Shown: positions 27,316-36,404, numbered from the stretch's first letter. The stretch is DNA of 64,000 bases from Aquibium pacificus (GCF_040839445.1 NZ_JBDPGJ010000002.1:744001-808000); one strand, 5' to 3'. A program made the numbers and translations. Notes: generated by a model from the sequence alone, not told the origin.

Positions 27316-27612
27316 ATGCTGTTCGCACTGATCTGCAACGACAAGCCCGGACACCTGCAACTGCGCATGGACACGCGGCCCGACCACGTCGCCTACCTCA
27401 ACGGCCTCAACGACAAGGGCGCGCTGAAAATCGCCGGCCCCTTCCTCGACGCCGACGGCAAGCCGAACGGCAGCATGCTCGTGGTCGAGGCGGAAAGCGA
27501 GGAGGCCGCCAGGGCGATCGCGGCGGGCGATCCGTACGCCATGGCCGGCCTGTTCGCCTCGACCGATATCCGGCCCTGGAACTGGACCTTCAACAAGCCC
27601 GAGGCTGCGTGA
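27316..27612 (+). CDS. YciI-family protein
   Basis: This 98-residue ferredoxin-like YciI/YCII domain protein has the conserved active-site-like His in RPDHVAYL and an Asp in the GDPYAMAGL region; its reaction is unknown. The start MLFALICNDKPG follows GAGGAGAGGAAAG, a strong ribosome-binding site. It sits between gpsA (22-base gap) and the EVE gene (TGATG overlap), so it belongs to the tsaD operon. Homologues at this position are common in alphaproteobacteria. Confidence 0.88.
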   Translation: MLFALICNDKPGHLQLRMDTRPDHVAYLNGLNDKGALKIAGPFLDADGKPNGSMLVVEAESEEAARAIAAGDPYAMAGLFASTDIRPWNWTFNKPEAA

Positions 27613-28028
27613 TGGCCTACTGGCTCTTCAAGTCCGAACCGGACGCGTGGTCCTGGGACCAGCAGAAGACGAAGGGCGAGGCAGGCCAGCAATGGGACGG
27701 GGTGCGCAATTACCAGGCGCGCAACAACATGCGCGCCATGGCGGTCGGCGACCGCGGCTTCTTCTACCATTCCAACGAGGGCAAGGCGGTCGTCGGCATC
27801 GTCGAGGTCTGCGCCGCCGTCCACCGCGACACCACGACCGATGACGAGCGCTGGGAGTGCGTCGATGTGAAAGCGGTCGAGGACATGCCGAAGCCGGTTT
27901 CGCTCGACGACATCAAGGCCAACCCGAAACTGTCGGAGATGGTGCTGGTCAAGAATTCGCGCCTGTCCGTGCAGCCGGTGACCGAGGCCGAGTGGACCGA
28001 GGTCTGCCGCATGGGCGGCCTCCGCTGA
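27612..28028 (+). CDS. EVE-domain protein
   Basis: This 138-residue single EVE domain (PUA-like, thymocyte nuclear protein 1 type) starts with AYWLFKSEPDAWSWDQ and carries WDGVRNYQARNNM and GDRGFFYHSNEGKAVVGIVEV. EVE domains bind modified bases in DNA or RNA and the ligand here is unknown. The ATG shares one base with the YciI stop (TGATG), indicating coupling. A GTG three bases earlier is a less likely start. It is not beside a restriction system; it sits in a housekeeping operon. Confidence 0.92.
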   Translation: MAYWLFKSEPDAWSWDQQKTKGEAGQQWDGVRNYQARNNMRAMAVGDRGFFYHSNEGKAVVGIVEVCAAVHRDTTTDDERWECVDVKAVEDMPKPVSLDDIKANPKLSEMVLVKNSRLSVQPVTEAEWTEVCRMGGLR

Positions 28029-28044
28029 GCCGTTTGCAGCGCAA

Positions 28045-28701
28045 ATGCGCCTGATCACGCCGGAGCGCGCGGAAGACTTCATCCGCGCCAACACCGCGCT
28101 GTCCGCGCCGCCGCACGTCCCCGAGATTGCCCTGCACCTCGCCGACGAGGCGCATGATCTGTGGCAGCGCACGGAGGAGGAGCTCGAAGAGATCGGGCTG
28201 CCGCCGCCCTTCTGGGCGTTCGCCTGGGCCGGCGGGCAGGGGCTCGCCCGCTACGTTCTCGACAATCCCGGTATCATGGCCGGCAAGTCGGTGCTCGACT
28301 TCGCCACCGGATCGGGGCTGGTCGCCATCGCGGCGCTGAAGGCGGGTGCGGCGCGGGTGCTCGCGGCCGACATCGATCCGTTCTGCCGCGCGGCGGTGGC
28401 GCTCAACGCACGGGCCAATGGCGTCTCGATCTCCTTCACCACCGACGATTTGACCGGTACCGACGGAGATTGGGACGTGATTCTCGCCGGGGACGTATTC
28501 TACGACAGGGTCATGACCGAGAGCCTGTGCCCATGGTTCGCGTCACTTGCCGCCGCAAGCACCGCGGTGCTCGTGGGCGACCCCGGTCGCTCCTACCTGC
28601 CGCGCGACCGGTTGAGCGAACTCGCGCGCTACGAAGTGCCGGTCACGCGCGCGCTGGAGGACGCGGAGGTGAAGCGCACGACGGTGTGGCGGTTCGATTG
28701 A
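28045..28701 (+). CDS. ETFB-lysine methyltransferase-like (METTL20 type) protein
   Basis: This 218-residue class I SAM-dependent methyltransferase resembles bacterial METTL20/ETFBKMT. The family signature LPPPFWAFAWAGGQGLARY (53-71) precedes motif I VLDFATGSG (83-91), an acidic AADIDP end of strand 2, and a GDVFYD motif 4 that resembles the family DxFY-type loop. Characterised bacterial members methylate electron transfer flavoprotein beta and ribosomal L7/L12. It follows the EVE gene by 16 bases as the last gene of the tsaD operon. The substrate is inferred from the family. Confidence 0.82.
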   Translation: MRLITPERAEDFIRANTALSAPPHVPEIALHLADEAHDLWQRTEEELEEIGLPPPFWAFAWAGGQGLARYVLDNPGIMAGKSVLDFATGSGLVAIAALKAGAARVLAADIDPFCRAAVALNARANGVSISFTTDDLTGTDGDWDVILAGDVFYDRVMTESLCPWFASLAAASTAVLVGDPGRSYLPRDRLSELARYEVPVTRALEDAEVKRTTVWRFD

Positions 28702-28762
28702 CCTCCCACGGGTTTCGGCGTTTCATCGGCCAGCGCCGCGCGGTGCGGCCGGAGGGAAGTAT

Positions 28763-29176
28763 ATGCAGTTCGGCGGGGTGAGTTACGTCGCGATCCTGGT
28801 CGCCGCGATAGTGGGGTTCGTCTTCGGCGCGGCCTATTACGGCGTCCTGTCGAAGCAGTGGATGAAGGCGGCGCGCATCACGCCGAAGGGCGGCGGGCCC
28901 GCCATGCCGGGCGCCAGCCTGCTGATCACGAGTTTCGTCTGCGAACTCGTGATGGCCTGGACGCTGGCCGGCATCGTCGGCCACCTGGGCGCGGGACAGG
29001 TGACGCTCTGGAACGGCGTCGTGACCGGCTTCCTCGTCTGGCTCGGCTTCATGGCGACCACGCTCGCCGTCAACCAGCGCTACGAGGGGTTCGGCTGGGA
29101 TCTGACACTGATTGATGCCGGACACTGGCTCGGCGTCGCGCTCTTGATGGGAGCCATAATCGGCTGGTGGGGGTGA
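28763..29176 (+). CDS. DUF1761 membrane protein
   Basis: This 137-residue inner-membrane protein has four predicted helices (about 7-28, 47-70, 80-105 and 116-135), matching DUF1761. The family has no known function. The ATG follows a GGAGGG ribosome-binding site. It lies 61 bases after the methyltransferase gene on the same strand and may be co-transcribed. The NQRYEGFGWDLTLIDAGHWLG segment between the last helices is characteristic of the family. Confidence 0.85.
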   Translation: MQFGGVSYVAILVAAIVGFVFGAAYYGVLSKQWMKAARITPKGGGPAMPGASLLITSFVCELVMAWTLAGIVGHLGAGQVTLWNGVVTGFLVWLGFMATTLAVNQRYEGFGWDLTLIDAGHWLGVALLMGAIIGWWG

Positions 29177-29201
29177 GGAGCCGGATCGTTTTTCCTGCCG
29201 C

Positions 29202-29723
29202 TCAGCGCCTCACCCTGATCTTCGTACCCGGCCGCAGCAACGGGAGGAGCCGCAGCATGGTCCGCCGCGAGACCGCGATGCAGCCCTCCGTCGGCCGATA
29301 GCCGGGGCGGGCCAGGTGCAGGAAGATCGCGCTTCCGCGGCCTCGGATCGCCGGGCGCATGTTCCAGTCGAGCACGAGGACGACATCGTAGAGGCGGTCG
29401 CCCCGCTGCATGGTCTCGTGGCTGGCCGGATAGGGAAGCCGCACCGGCCTGTTGTAGTTGCGGTCGCCCGGCGCGTCGCACCAGCCGAGCGTTCCGAAGG
29501 CCGGCCGCAACGGGAGCCGCGTCGGCGGAAGCGCGCCGCGTCCTGGCCGGAAATACCCCCACAGAACCCTCAGCGACCCCAGTGGCGTGGCCCCGTCTCC
29601 TTCGCGCTTGCGCGACGAAATCCCGCCTTTTCCGAGCGCGCAGGGTAATACGATGCCGCCGACGTTCAGGAGTCCCTTGGAGCGGTCTCCCGGCCTGGCT
29701 CGAACCTCGATGATCGTCCGCAT
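29202..29723 (-). CDS. YkuD-family L,D-transpeptidase-like protein
   Basis: This 173-residue L,D-transpeptidase catalytic domain has the active-site pattern HLARPGYRPTEGCIAVS, giving His136 and Cys148. YkuD enzymes form or edit 3-3 peptidoglycan crosslinks or attach proteins in the periplasm. No signal peptide is visible, since the chain opens with MRTIIEVRARPGD, and longer upstream in-frame sequence does not supply a convincing one. AAGG lies about seven bases before the ATG. Export by another route or a mis-assigned start are both possible. The gene is divergent from the response regulator. Confidence 0.82.
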   Translation of the reverse strand: MRTIIEVRARPGDRSKGLLNVGGIVLPCALGKGGISSRKREGDGATPLGSLRVLWGYFRPGRGALPPTRLPLRPAFGTLGWCDAPGDRNYNRPVRLPYPASHETMQRGDRLYDVVLVLDWNMRPAIRGRGSAIFLHLARPGYRPTEGCIAVSRRTMLRLLPLLRPGTKIRVRR

Positions 29724-29878
29724 CGAGGCACCTTGCGTTAATGCCCCATTGCGTTCACTTTTTTTCGGGTAAGACTGCGGTTGCGAACAAATCACGGTGA
29801 TCGGCTTTCGCGGAATCGGTGCGCTCTCTAGAAGAAGGCTCTTGCGCCGGCCTGTCGATATGAAAACTGGATCGGGAA

Positions 29879-30562
29879 ATGACCTCACGCACAATTCTGA
29901 TAGTCGATGACGACGACGACCTGCGCTCGACCCTCGTCGAACAGCTTTCGCTCTACGAGGAATTCCGGGTCCTCCAGGAATCAACCGCCTCCAAGGGCGT
30001 CCACACGGCGCGCGGCGGGCTGATCGACCTCCTCATCATGGATGTCGGTCTGCCGGACATGGACGGGCGCGAGGCGGTGAAGCTCCTGCGCAAGGGCGGC
30101 TTCAAGTCGCCGATCATCATGCTGACCGGCCAGGACACGGATTCCGACACGATTCTCGGACTGGAGGCCGGCGCCAACGACTACGTGACGAAGCCGTTCC
30201 GTTTCGCCGTGCTGCTGGCGCGCATTCGGGCACAGCTGCGCCAGCACGAACAGAGCGAGGACGCCACCTTCGCGGTCGGTCCCTACACCTTCAAGCCGAG
30301 CCAGAAACTGCTGCTCGACCAGCGCGGCGGCAAGATCAGGCTGACTGAGAAGGAAGCCTCCATCATCAAGTATCTCTACCGCGCCGGCCAGAAGGTCATC
30401 ACGCGCGATGTGCTTCTGGAGGAAGTCTGGGGATACAATTCCGGCGTGACCACGCACACGCTGGAAACCCACGTCTATCGGCTGCGCCAGAAGATCGAGC
30501 GCGATCCTTCCAATGCCGAAATACTTGTGACAGAAAGCGGTGGATACAAGCTCGTTCCCTGA
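29879..30562 (+). CDS. OmpR/PhoB-family response regulator (CenR-like candidate)
   Basis: This 227-residue two-component response regulator has a receiver domain (1-118) with the acidic pocket DDDDD at 10-14, phosphoacceptor Asp55 (MDVGLPDMDG), Thr83 and Lys105, and a winged-helix DNA-binding domain (130-227) ending in VTESGGYKLVP. The N-terminal wording resembles that of CenR, the envelope regulator conserved in alphaproteobacteria, but I cannot confirm this. No sensor kinase gene is adjacent, which fits an orphan regulator. A cyclic-nucleotide-binding protein gene follows after 55 bases. Confidence 0.9.
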   Translation: MTSRTILIVDDDDDLRSTLVEQLSLYEEFRVLQESTASKGVHTARGGLIDLLIMDVGLPDMDGREAVKLLRKGGFKSPIIMLTGQDTDSDTILGLEAGANDYVTKPFRFAVLLARIRAQLRQHEQSEDATFAVGPYTFKPSQKLLLDQRGGKIRLTEKEASIIKYLYRAGQKVITRDVLLEEVWGYNSGVTTHTLETHVYRLRQKIERDPSNAEILVTESGGYKLVP

Positions 30563-30617
30563 GTCGGCCAACGAATAGCAAGCTCACGGCGGGGCGGGGG
30601 GAAGCCGGGACTGCTTC

Positions 30618-31070
30618 ATGGCGCTTGAGGACGATATCGGCATCCTTGCCGGCGTGGGGATTTTTGAGGAATTCACACCCGACCAGTTGCGCCTCCTCGC
30701 CTTCGGTACCGAACGTCTGAAACTTTCCTCCGGGAAGGAACTCTATCGCGAAGGCGCGCGCGCCGATTGCGCCTATGTCGTCGTTTCGGGTTCGATCACG
30801 CTCTTTCGCGACACCGGGGAAGGACGGGTGACGCTGTCGACGCATGGTCCGGGAGCCATCCTGGGCGAATTGGCGCTGATCGCCGACACGCGGCGTCTCA
30901 CCGGCGCCGCCGCCGCCAGCGATAGCGAGGTCATGCGCCTCAACCGCGCGCTGTTCCGGCGCATCCTCGAGGAATATCCGGAAGTGGCGGCCAAGCTTCA
31001 CAAGAGGTTGTCGCAAGGCTTCGCGGCGATGGCCTCGCGGATCGAGCGGCTGGCGCCCAAGTTCCTCTAG
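30618..31070 (+). CDS. Stand-alone cyclic-nucleotide-binding-domain protein
   Basis: This 150-residue protein is little more than one cNMP-binding beta-barrel of the CRP type (about 8-125) followed by a C-helix. The phosphate-binding cassette region reads AILGELALIADTRRLTGAAA, where GELALI and the RR pair match the Gly-Glu-Leu-Ala/Arg core. There is no HTH, so it is not a CRP-type transcription factor; it may act on a partner protein. It follows the response regulator by 55 bases on the same strand. The CHASE2 adenylate cyclase in this window is a possible cNMP source. Confidence 0.85.
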   Translation: MALEDDIGILAGVGIFEEFTPDQLRLLAFGTERLKLSSGKELYREGARADCAYVVVSGSITLFRDTGEGRVTLSTHGPGAILGELALIADTRRLTGAAAASDSEVMRLNRALFRRILEEYPEVAAKLHKRLSQGFAAMASRIERLAPKFL

Positions 31071-31189
31071 CCGCGGCCGCCGCGCTGCGATCCGCGGCCA
31101 ACGGAACCGGGAGCGCGTCGGAGAACACAGATCCCGTCGGCTGGCGGCTGCTTGTGAAATCGTTATGGTCGCTGCCGGAGGGCAATCGG

Positions 31190-31984
31190 ATGGCTGGCTA
31201 TTTCGGCACCGAAACGCAGCAGCGACTTCAAGCACGGGCGGAAGCGGCGGCTGCCTTCATCGAGGCCACACCCGGGGCATGCCAGACCGGTCGCACGATG
31301 GGCTGCGATGATCCGGCAAAGCTCGGATGGGAACGGATCGACGAGTACCTCGATCGCGACGGCATCTGCGGCTTTCGACTCATTTCCGTCGACGAGGTGG
31401 CCGGACTCAATGACCGCCTGGCCGAACGGGGCTATCGCTTGGATACTTGGGACGTCTTCCTGGCGGACCGGTCCACCGCGCTCTTGGCGTCGAAACGGAT
31501 ACTGTCACGCAGCCTGCCGGCCGGCCTGTTCGAGCTCGAGAGCCCAATCGATCCGACAGGCGAACGCACGCAACGCATTCAGTCGATCATGAGCGCCGCC
31601 GGCGTGGCACCGTTCTCGGGTTCCATGCTGGTCGGAGCCATCGGTCCCGCTACGACCGCAGCCATCGGAGACGCCGACGGGAATGTCGTGGCCGTCGCCC
31701 ACGGCTACCTGCCGCACAATTCCGACAGCGACTTCCACCGGTATGCTTGGGGAGGCCTGGTCGCGGTCGCGGATACCCTGCGTGGCAAGGGGTTCGGCAA
31801 CTACGTCAACGCGCTGATGATCTCGCGCGTGTTCGAGCGTCTCACGGCGACCCACATCTACGAGCTGGTCTCGGCGACCAACGCTGCATCGCGGCGGATG
31901 GTCGAGGCGTGCGGTCTTCGCCTGGAAAGCGGCTTGGTCTGCGGTATCGCGACACCGATGCAAGGGTCGCGCTTCACGCGCTGA
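31190..31984 (+). CDS. GNAT-family N-acetyltransferase
   Basis: This protein of about 264 residues has a C-terminal GNAT domain (about 125-264) with the acetyl-CoA loop-like segment VADTLRGKGFGNYVNALMISR and the downstream SATNAASRRMVEACGLRLE, which is typical of GNAT motif B. The N-terminal 120 residues are family-specific. I chose the start MAGYFGTET because GGAGG lies eight bases upstream; an in-frame start exists 36 bases earlier. The substrate is unknown. The gene is convergent with the second exonuclease III gene. Confidence 0.8.
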   Translation: MAGYFGTETQQRLQARAEAAAAFIEATPGACQTGRTMGCDDPAKLGWERIDEYLDRDGICGFRLISVDEVAGLNDRLAERGYRLDTWDVFLADRSTALLASKRILSRSLPAGLFELESPIDPTGERTQRIQSIMSAAGVAPFSGSMLVGAIGPATTAAIGDADGNVVAVAHGYLPHNSDSDFHRYAWGGLVAVADTLRGKGFGNYVNALMISRVFERLTATHIYELVSATNAASRRMVEACGLRLESGLVCGIATPMQGSRFTR

Positions 31985-31990
31985 GGCGGA

Positions 31991-32797
31991 TCAGTCGAGC
32001 GCGAACCGGGCGATGACCGGGACGTGATCGGAAGGCCGTTCCCAGCCGCGTGCCTCCTTCAGCACCTCTATGCCGCGCAGGCTTTCGACGAGGTTTTCCG
32101 ACGACCAGACATGATCGAGCCGGCGCCCGCGGTCCGTCGCTTCCCAGTCGCGGGCGCGGTAGCTCCACCAGGTGTAGATCTTCTCCGGCGGCGGCGTGTG
32201 GATGCGCATGAGGTCCTGCCAGCCGCCGCCCACGCGCATCGATTCCAGTCCCTCGGTCTCGACCGGCGTGTGACTGACGACCTTGAGAAGCTGCTTGTGA
32301 GACCAGACGTCTTCCACCAGCGGGGCGATGTTGAGATCGCCCACCAGGATCGACGCGTCCGCGCCCTCGCGGGCGGCGGCGACATCGCGCATCTCCTCGA
32401 TGAAGTCGAGCTTGTGCCGAAACTTCGGATTGATTTCCGGATCGGGTTCGTCGCCGCCGGCCGGAACGTAGAAATTGTGCAGGAGAACCGACCTGTCGCC
32501 GGCCTGGAAGCGCGTCGCGATGTGGCGGCAGTCGCCCTTGCGGCAGAACTCACGCTTTTCGGTCACCTCGACCGGGCGCCGGGAAATCGTGGCCACGCCG
32601 TGATAGCCCTTCTGCCCGCTGATCGCCACGAAGGGATAGCCGAGCGCATGGAAGGCCTCGACCGGAAAGAGGTCGTCCGGGCACTTGGTCTCCTGAAGGC
32701 ACAGGAGGTCCGGTTGGTGCTCGCGCAGGAACTTTTCCACGATGGGCAGGCGCAGGCGAACCGAGTTGATGTTCCAGGTGGCGATGCAAAGGGGCAT
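31991..32797 (-). CDS. xthA: Exodeoxyribonuclease III (paralogue 2)
   Basis: This 268-residue exonuclease III family enzyme for AP-site repair has the ATWNINSVRLR start, metal-binding Glu in CLQETKCPDD, LVGDLNIAP (Asp and Asn) and the C-terminal SDHVPVI catalytic His. It is the fuller, more canonical of the two family members in the window and is the better candidate for the housekeeping xth gene. Gene length agrees with alphaproteobacterial XthA. It lies downstream of lolA on the same strand, with a hairpin between them. Confidence 0.93.
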   Translation of the reverse strand: MPLCIATWNINSVRLRLPIVEKFLREHQPDLLCLQETKCPDDLFPVEAFHALGYPFVAISGQKGYHGVATISRRPVEVTEKREFCRKGDCRHIATRFQAGDRSVLLHNFYVPAGGDEPDPEINPKFRHKLDFIEEMRDVAAAREGADASILVGDLNIAPLVEDVWSHKQLLKVVSHTPVETEGLESMRVGGGWQDLMRIHTPPPEKIYTWWSYRARDWEATDRGRRLDHVWSSENLVESLRGIEVLKEARGWERPSDHVPVIARFALD

Positions 32798-32858
32798 GCG
32801 GCGGCGGGTTCGTTGAATGTCGCGGCAGCAATGTCAGCCGCCGGCCGGAAAGACAAGC

Positions 32859-32879
32859 GGCGCGGAGGGTTTCCGCGCC
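32859..32879 (-). terminator. Possible terminator after lolA
   Basis: A perfect eight-base GGCGCGGA/TCCGCGCC stem with a five-base loop lies between lolA and the second exonuclease III gene. On the minus strand it is followed by GCTTGTCTTT, only a weak T-tract, so it may be an attenuating hairpin rather than a full terminator. Confidence 0.4.
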
Positions 32880-32925
32880 GTCATGCGGCCGAGTTCGCCG
32901 TCGAACGTTCGGAGTCAGGCCGAGC

Positions 32926-33606
32926 TCAGCGCCTGCCCGTCGCCTGTCCGGTGTTCTCGGAGATGTAGTCGTAGTCGATCTTGAAGACGCCCGGGTCGAG
33001 GTTCACGCCCTGCTGGACGTTGAAGATCATCACGGTCGTGTCCTTGCCCTGCGCGTCGGTGATGGTCCACTGCCGCAGGTCGTAGGACTTGGGATCGAAC
33101 ATCATCGTGATCGTCGAATCGCCGAAGACCGACTTGTCCTGCAACTGGATCGTGGTGAGGTCCTCGTCCTGCTTGACGCTGCGCACCTTGTTTCCCGAGA
33201 GGTCGATGCGGTTGTCGAGGAGAAGTTTGAGCGGCGTCTTCGACAGCGGATAGAGATCCCATGTATTCAGCTTGGCATTGTTGATGACCACGGAATCGCC
33301 GTCGGAAATCACCTTGAAGCCGGATGGCGCCTCGTAGTTGAAGCGGATCTTGCCGGGCCGCTCGATGAAGAACTTTCCGCCCGTCTGCTCGCCGCGCGGT
33401 CCGAACTGGACGAACTCGCCCGACATGGTGCGGACGCTGGAGAAGTGGTCGGCGATCTTCTGCGCGTCCGCGATGGTCGCCGCCTGGGCCGCGCTTTCGG
33501 TCATCGGCATGGCCAGCAGCGCCGATCCTGCGACGGCGATGCCGAGGACGAGGGCCGACACTGCGCGGCGGAAGCGGTTCGGACGCGCGGGGGACGATGC
33601 GGTCAT
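32926..33606 (-). CDS. lolA: LolA-family outer-membrane lipoprotein carrier protein
   Basis: This 226-residue periplasmic carrier takes lipoproteins from LolCDE to the outer membrane. It has a long basic N-region and hydrophobic signal peptide (about 1-43, ending AAQA), then the LolA half-barrel with ADHFSSVRTMSGEFVQF, the FFIERPGKIRFNYEAPS segment and the IDYDYI C-terminal strand. I chose ATG at 33606 since AGGAG lies upstream at a suitable distance; ATG at 33627 adds seven residues. It is 71 bases downstream of ftsK, the common ftsK-lolA arrangement in alphaproteobacteria. Confidence 0.92.
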   Translation of the reverse strand: MTASSPARPNRFRRAVSALVLGIAVAGSALLAMPMTESAAQAATIADAQKIADHFSSVRTMSGEFVQFGPRGEQTGGKFFIERPGKIRFNYEAPSGFKVISDGDSVVINNAKLNTWDLYPLSKTPLKLLLDNRIDLSGNKVRSVKQDEDLTTIQLQDKSVFGDSTITMMFDPKSYDLRQWTITDAQGKDTTVMIFNVQQGVNLDPGVFKIDYDYISENTGQATGRR

Positions 33607-33677
33607 GGTTCCGATTCTCCTGTTCATGCCGCTGCGCCTAGGGAGCGACTGCGGCGTTAGTTGGGCTGAGGCATGGC

Positions 33678-36326
33678 TCAGTAGGTCTCTTCCTCGGTAG
33701 GAACGAGAATCTCGCGCTTGCCCGCATGGTTGGCGGGACCGACAATCCCCTCCTTCTCCATGCGCTCGATGATCGAGGCAGCGCGATTGTAGCCGATGCC
33801 CAGGCGTCTCTGGATATAACTGGTGGAGGCCTTGCCATCCCGCAAGACCACCGAGACCGCCTGGTCGTAGGGATCGTCGGAATCGTCCATACTGCCGGCA
33901 TCGCCGCCACTGCTGGCCGCGCCGGACGAGCCGCCCTCGTCGTCGTCGTCCTCGGTGATCGAATCCAGGTATTCCGGCACGCCTTGCAGCTTCAGGTGGG
34001 CGACGACCTTCTCTACCTCGTCGTCGGAGACGAAGGGCCCGTGCACGCGCTGGATGCGCCCGCCGCCGGCCATATAGAGCATGTCGCCCATGCCGAGCAG
34101 TTGCTCGGCACCCATTTCGCCCAGGATGGTGCGGCTGTCGATCTTTGATGTCACCTGGAAGGAGATGCGGGTGGGGAAGTTCGCCTTGATCGTGCCGGTG
34201 ATGACGTCGACCGACGGACGCTGCGTCGCCATGATGACATGGATGCCGGCCGCGCGCGCCATCTGCGCCAGGCGCTGGACCGCGCCCTCGATGTCCTTGC
34301 CCGCCACCATCATCAGGTCGGCCATCTCGTCGATTATGACTACGATGTAGGGCAGCGGCGATAGGTCGAGGTTCTCCGTCTCGTAGACTGCCTCGCCAGT
34401 CTCGCGGTCGAAGCCGGTCTGGACCGTGCGCGAGATGCCTTCGCCCTTCTTCTGCGCCTGCGCCACGCGCTGGTTGAAGCCGTCGATGTTGCGGACGCCT
34501 ACCTTCGACATCTTGCGATAGCGGTCCTCCATTTCGCGCACCGTCCACTTCAGCGCCACGACCGCCTTTTTCGGATCGGTGACGACGGGGGTCAGCAGGT
34601 GCGGAATGCCGTCGTAGACGGAAAGTTCGAGCATCTTCGGGTCGATCATGATCAGCCGGCAGTCCTCCGGCTTCATCCGGTAGAGGATGGACAGGATGAA
34701 GGTGTTGATCGCGACCGACTTGCCCGAGCCGGTGGTACCGGCGACGAGCAGGTGGGGGAACTTTGCGATGTCGGCAATCACCGCCTCGCCGTTGATCGTC
34801 TTGCCGAGCGCCAGCGCCAGCTTGGCCTTGGACTGCTCGAAGTCGCGGCTGGCGAGAATCTCGCGCAGATAGACGGTCTCGCGCTTGGCGTTCGGCAGTT
34901 CGATGCCGATGGCGTTGCGGCCCGGAACGACGGCGACGCGGCAGGCGATGGCGCTCATCGAACGTGCGATGTCGTCGGCCAGCCCGATGACGCGGCTCGA
35001 CTTGATGCCGGGAGCCGGCTCCAGTTCGTAGAGCGTGACCACTGGGCCCGGGCGCACATGGATGATCTCGCCCTTGACGCCGAAATCCTCGAGCACGCCT
35101 TCCAGCAGTCTCGCGTTCTGCTCCAGGGCCTCCGTCGACAGGCTGGCGTCGCGCACCACGTTCTTCGCCTCGGCGAGGAAGTGCAGCGACGGCATCTCGA
35201 AGCTGTCGGCCTCGATCAGGCTGGTCTGGGCCTCGCGCTGCACCCGGCTCCCGGGCTGCGGCCGCGGAGCGGGGGATTCGACGCGCGCCTGGCCCGGCAC
35301 CGAGCGGAAGTTGCGGACTTTGAGGTCGGTCTCTTCGTGCTGCGGGGCGGCCCGTCGGCGCTCCGGGGCCGCTGGAACGTCGGCGGCGAATTCGAGCGGT
35401 TCGTCCGCGAAGTCGTCCTCGACGTCGTCCTGCTCCCGCTCGAACTCCGGATCGGCCGCAAACCTCGGTTCGATCCGCGCGGTCCGAGGCGACGACGGCG
35501 CGACGGGGGTCAGTCTGTCATCGCGCGACACTTCGAGGTCGAGCAGCGGATCGTCTTCCGGCTCGTCCCTGTCGTAGGCGGCGCGGGGGACGGGACGCGC
35601 CGCTGCGAAGGTCCGGCGCACGAAGGCGCGCAGCGAGAGCCACCAGTGAACCACCGCGCCGAGGGCGAGGACGCCGCTGCTCTCTTCCGGATCCTGTTGC
35701 GCGTCATCGATCTCGTCCCGTTCGGATGTCACTCCGTCTTCGGAAACCGGAATGCGTCCGATGAGGCCGGTTGCGAAGAGCATGAGCCAGACAGTCGGCG
35801 CAACGAGGATCGCCGCGCAGAGCGCCGCGATCCAGCCGGTCGGGTATCCGCCGGCCAGGGCACCGGGCAGCTTCAGGACGATGTCGCCGACGACGCCGCC
35901 GAGCCCCGAGGGGAGCGGCCATGTGTCCGGCGCAGCGATGCAGCCCGTGATACCGGCCGAAAGGGACAGGGCCCCGAACCAGGCGAGGCCGCGGCGCGGC
36001 AGCCGGTCGAGCCGGCGCGCCGCGAGGAGGAACAGGCTCCAGGAGAAGGCGGGAAGGAGGCCGGCGACTGCCGCGAGCCCGAAGAACTGCATGGCGAGGT
36101 CGGAGAACACCGCGCCGGGATAGCCCATCGCGTTCGTCACCTCGTTCGCGGTGGCATGGCTGAAGCTCGGATCGGCGACGTTCCAGGTCGCAAGACCGGC
36201 CACGGCGAATCCACAAAAGGCGAGCAGCGCCAGACCGAGCGCGCGGAGGAACTGGCGGCGCAGGAACGTCTGGATACCGTATCCGATGCCGGACATGGCG
36301 AACGCTGCGGGGTTGCCTTGGCGCAT
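33678..36326 (-). CDS. ftsK: DNA translocase FtsK
   Basis: This 882-residue septal DNA pump moves chromosome ends toward dif and activates XerCD recombination. Four N-terminal membrane helices (about 20-205) are followed by an acidic linker of about 200 residues, the RecA-type motor with Walker A GTTGSGKS (about 528) and Walker B VVIIDEMADL (about 664), and the C-terminal winged-helix gamma domain (about 815-875, STSYIQRRLGIGYNRAASIIERME). An exact TTAA-N7-TTAA box lies 79-93 bases upstream. Its partner recombinase gene xerC is also in this window, at 12800-13738. Confidence 0.96.
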   Translation of the reverse strand: MRQGNPAAFAMSGIGYGIQTFLRRQFLRALGLALLAFCGFAVAGLATWNVADPSFSHATANEVTNAMGYPGAVFSDLAMQFFGLAAVAGLLPAFSWSLFLLAARRLDRLPRRGLAWFGALSLSAGITGCIAAPDTWPLPSGLGGVVGDIVLKLPGALAGGYPTGWIAALCAAILVAPTVWLMLFATGLIGRIPVSEDGVTSERDEIDDAQQDPEESSGVLALGAVVHWWLSLRAFVRRTFAAARPVPRAAYDRDEPEDDPLLDLEVSRDDRLTPVAPSSPRTARIEPRFAADPEFEREQDDVEDDFADEPLEFAADVPAAPERRRAAPQHEETDLKVRNFRSVPGQARVESPAPRPQPGSRVQREAQTSLIEADSFEMPSLHFLAEAKNVVRDASLSTEALEQNARLLEGVLEDFGVKGEIIHVRPGPVVTLYELEPAPGIKSSRVIGLADDIARSMSAIACRVAVVPGRNAIGIELPNAKRETVYLREILASRDFEQSKAKLALALGKTINGEAVIADIAKFPHLLVAGTTGSGKSVAINTFILSILYRMKPEDCRLIMIDPKMLELSVYDGIPHLLTPVVTDPKKAVVALKWTVREMEDRYRKMSKVGVRNIDGFNQRVAQAQKKGEGISRTVQTGFDRETGEAVYETENLDLSPLPYIVVIIDEMADLMMVAGKDIEGAVQRLAQMARAAGIHVIMATQRPSVDVITGTIKANFPTRISFQVTSKIDSRTILGEMGAEQLLGMGDMLYMAGGGRIQRVHGPFVSDDEVEKVVAHLKLQGVPEYLDSITEDDDDEGGSSGAASSGGDAGSMDDSDDPYDQAVSVVLRDGKASTSYIQRRLGIGYNRAASIIERMEKEGIVGPANHAGKREILVPTEEETY

Positions 36327-36404
36327 GCTTTCCTTCCTCTGATCGACCTTTCGAGATCCACTTGGGGCGGGTCACGAAATCGGCGCCAGACTAGGATGGC
36401 GAGG

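Noticed and set aside
33607..34548. An open minus-strand extension upstream of lolA
   Set aside because: It lies largely inside ftsK in another frame, and the LolA signal peptide and ribosome-binding site mark 33606 as the start.
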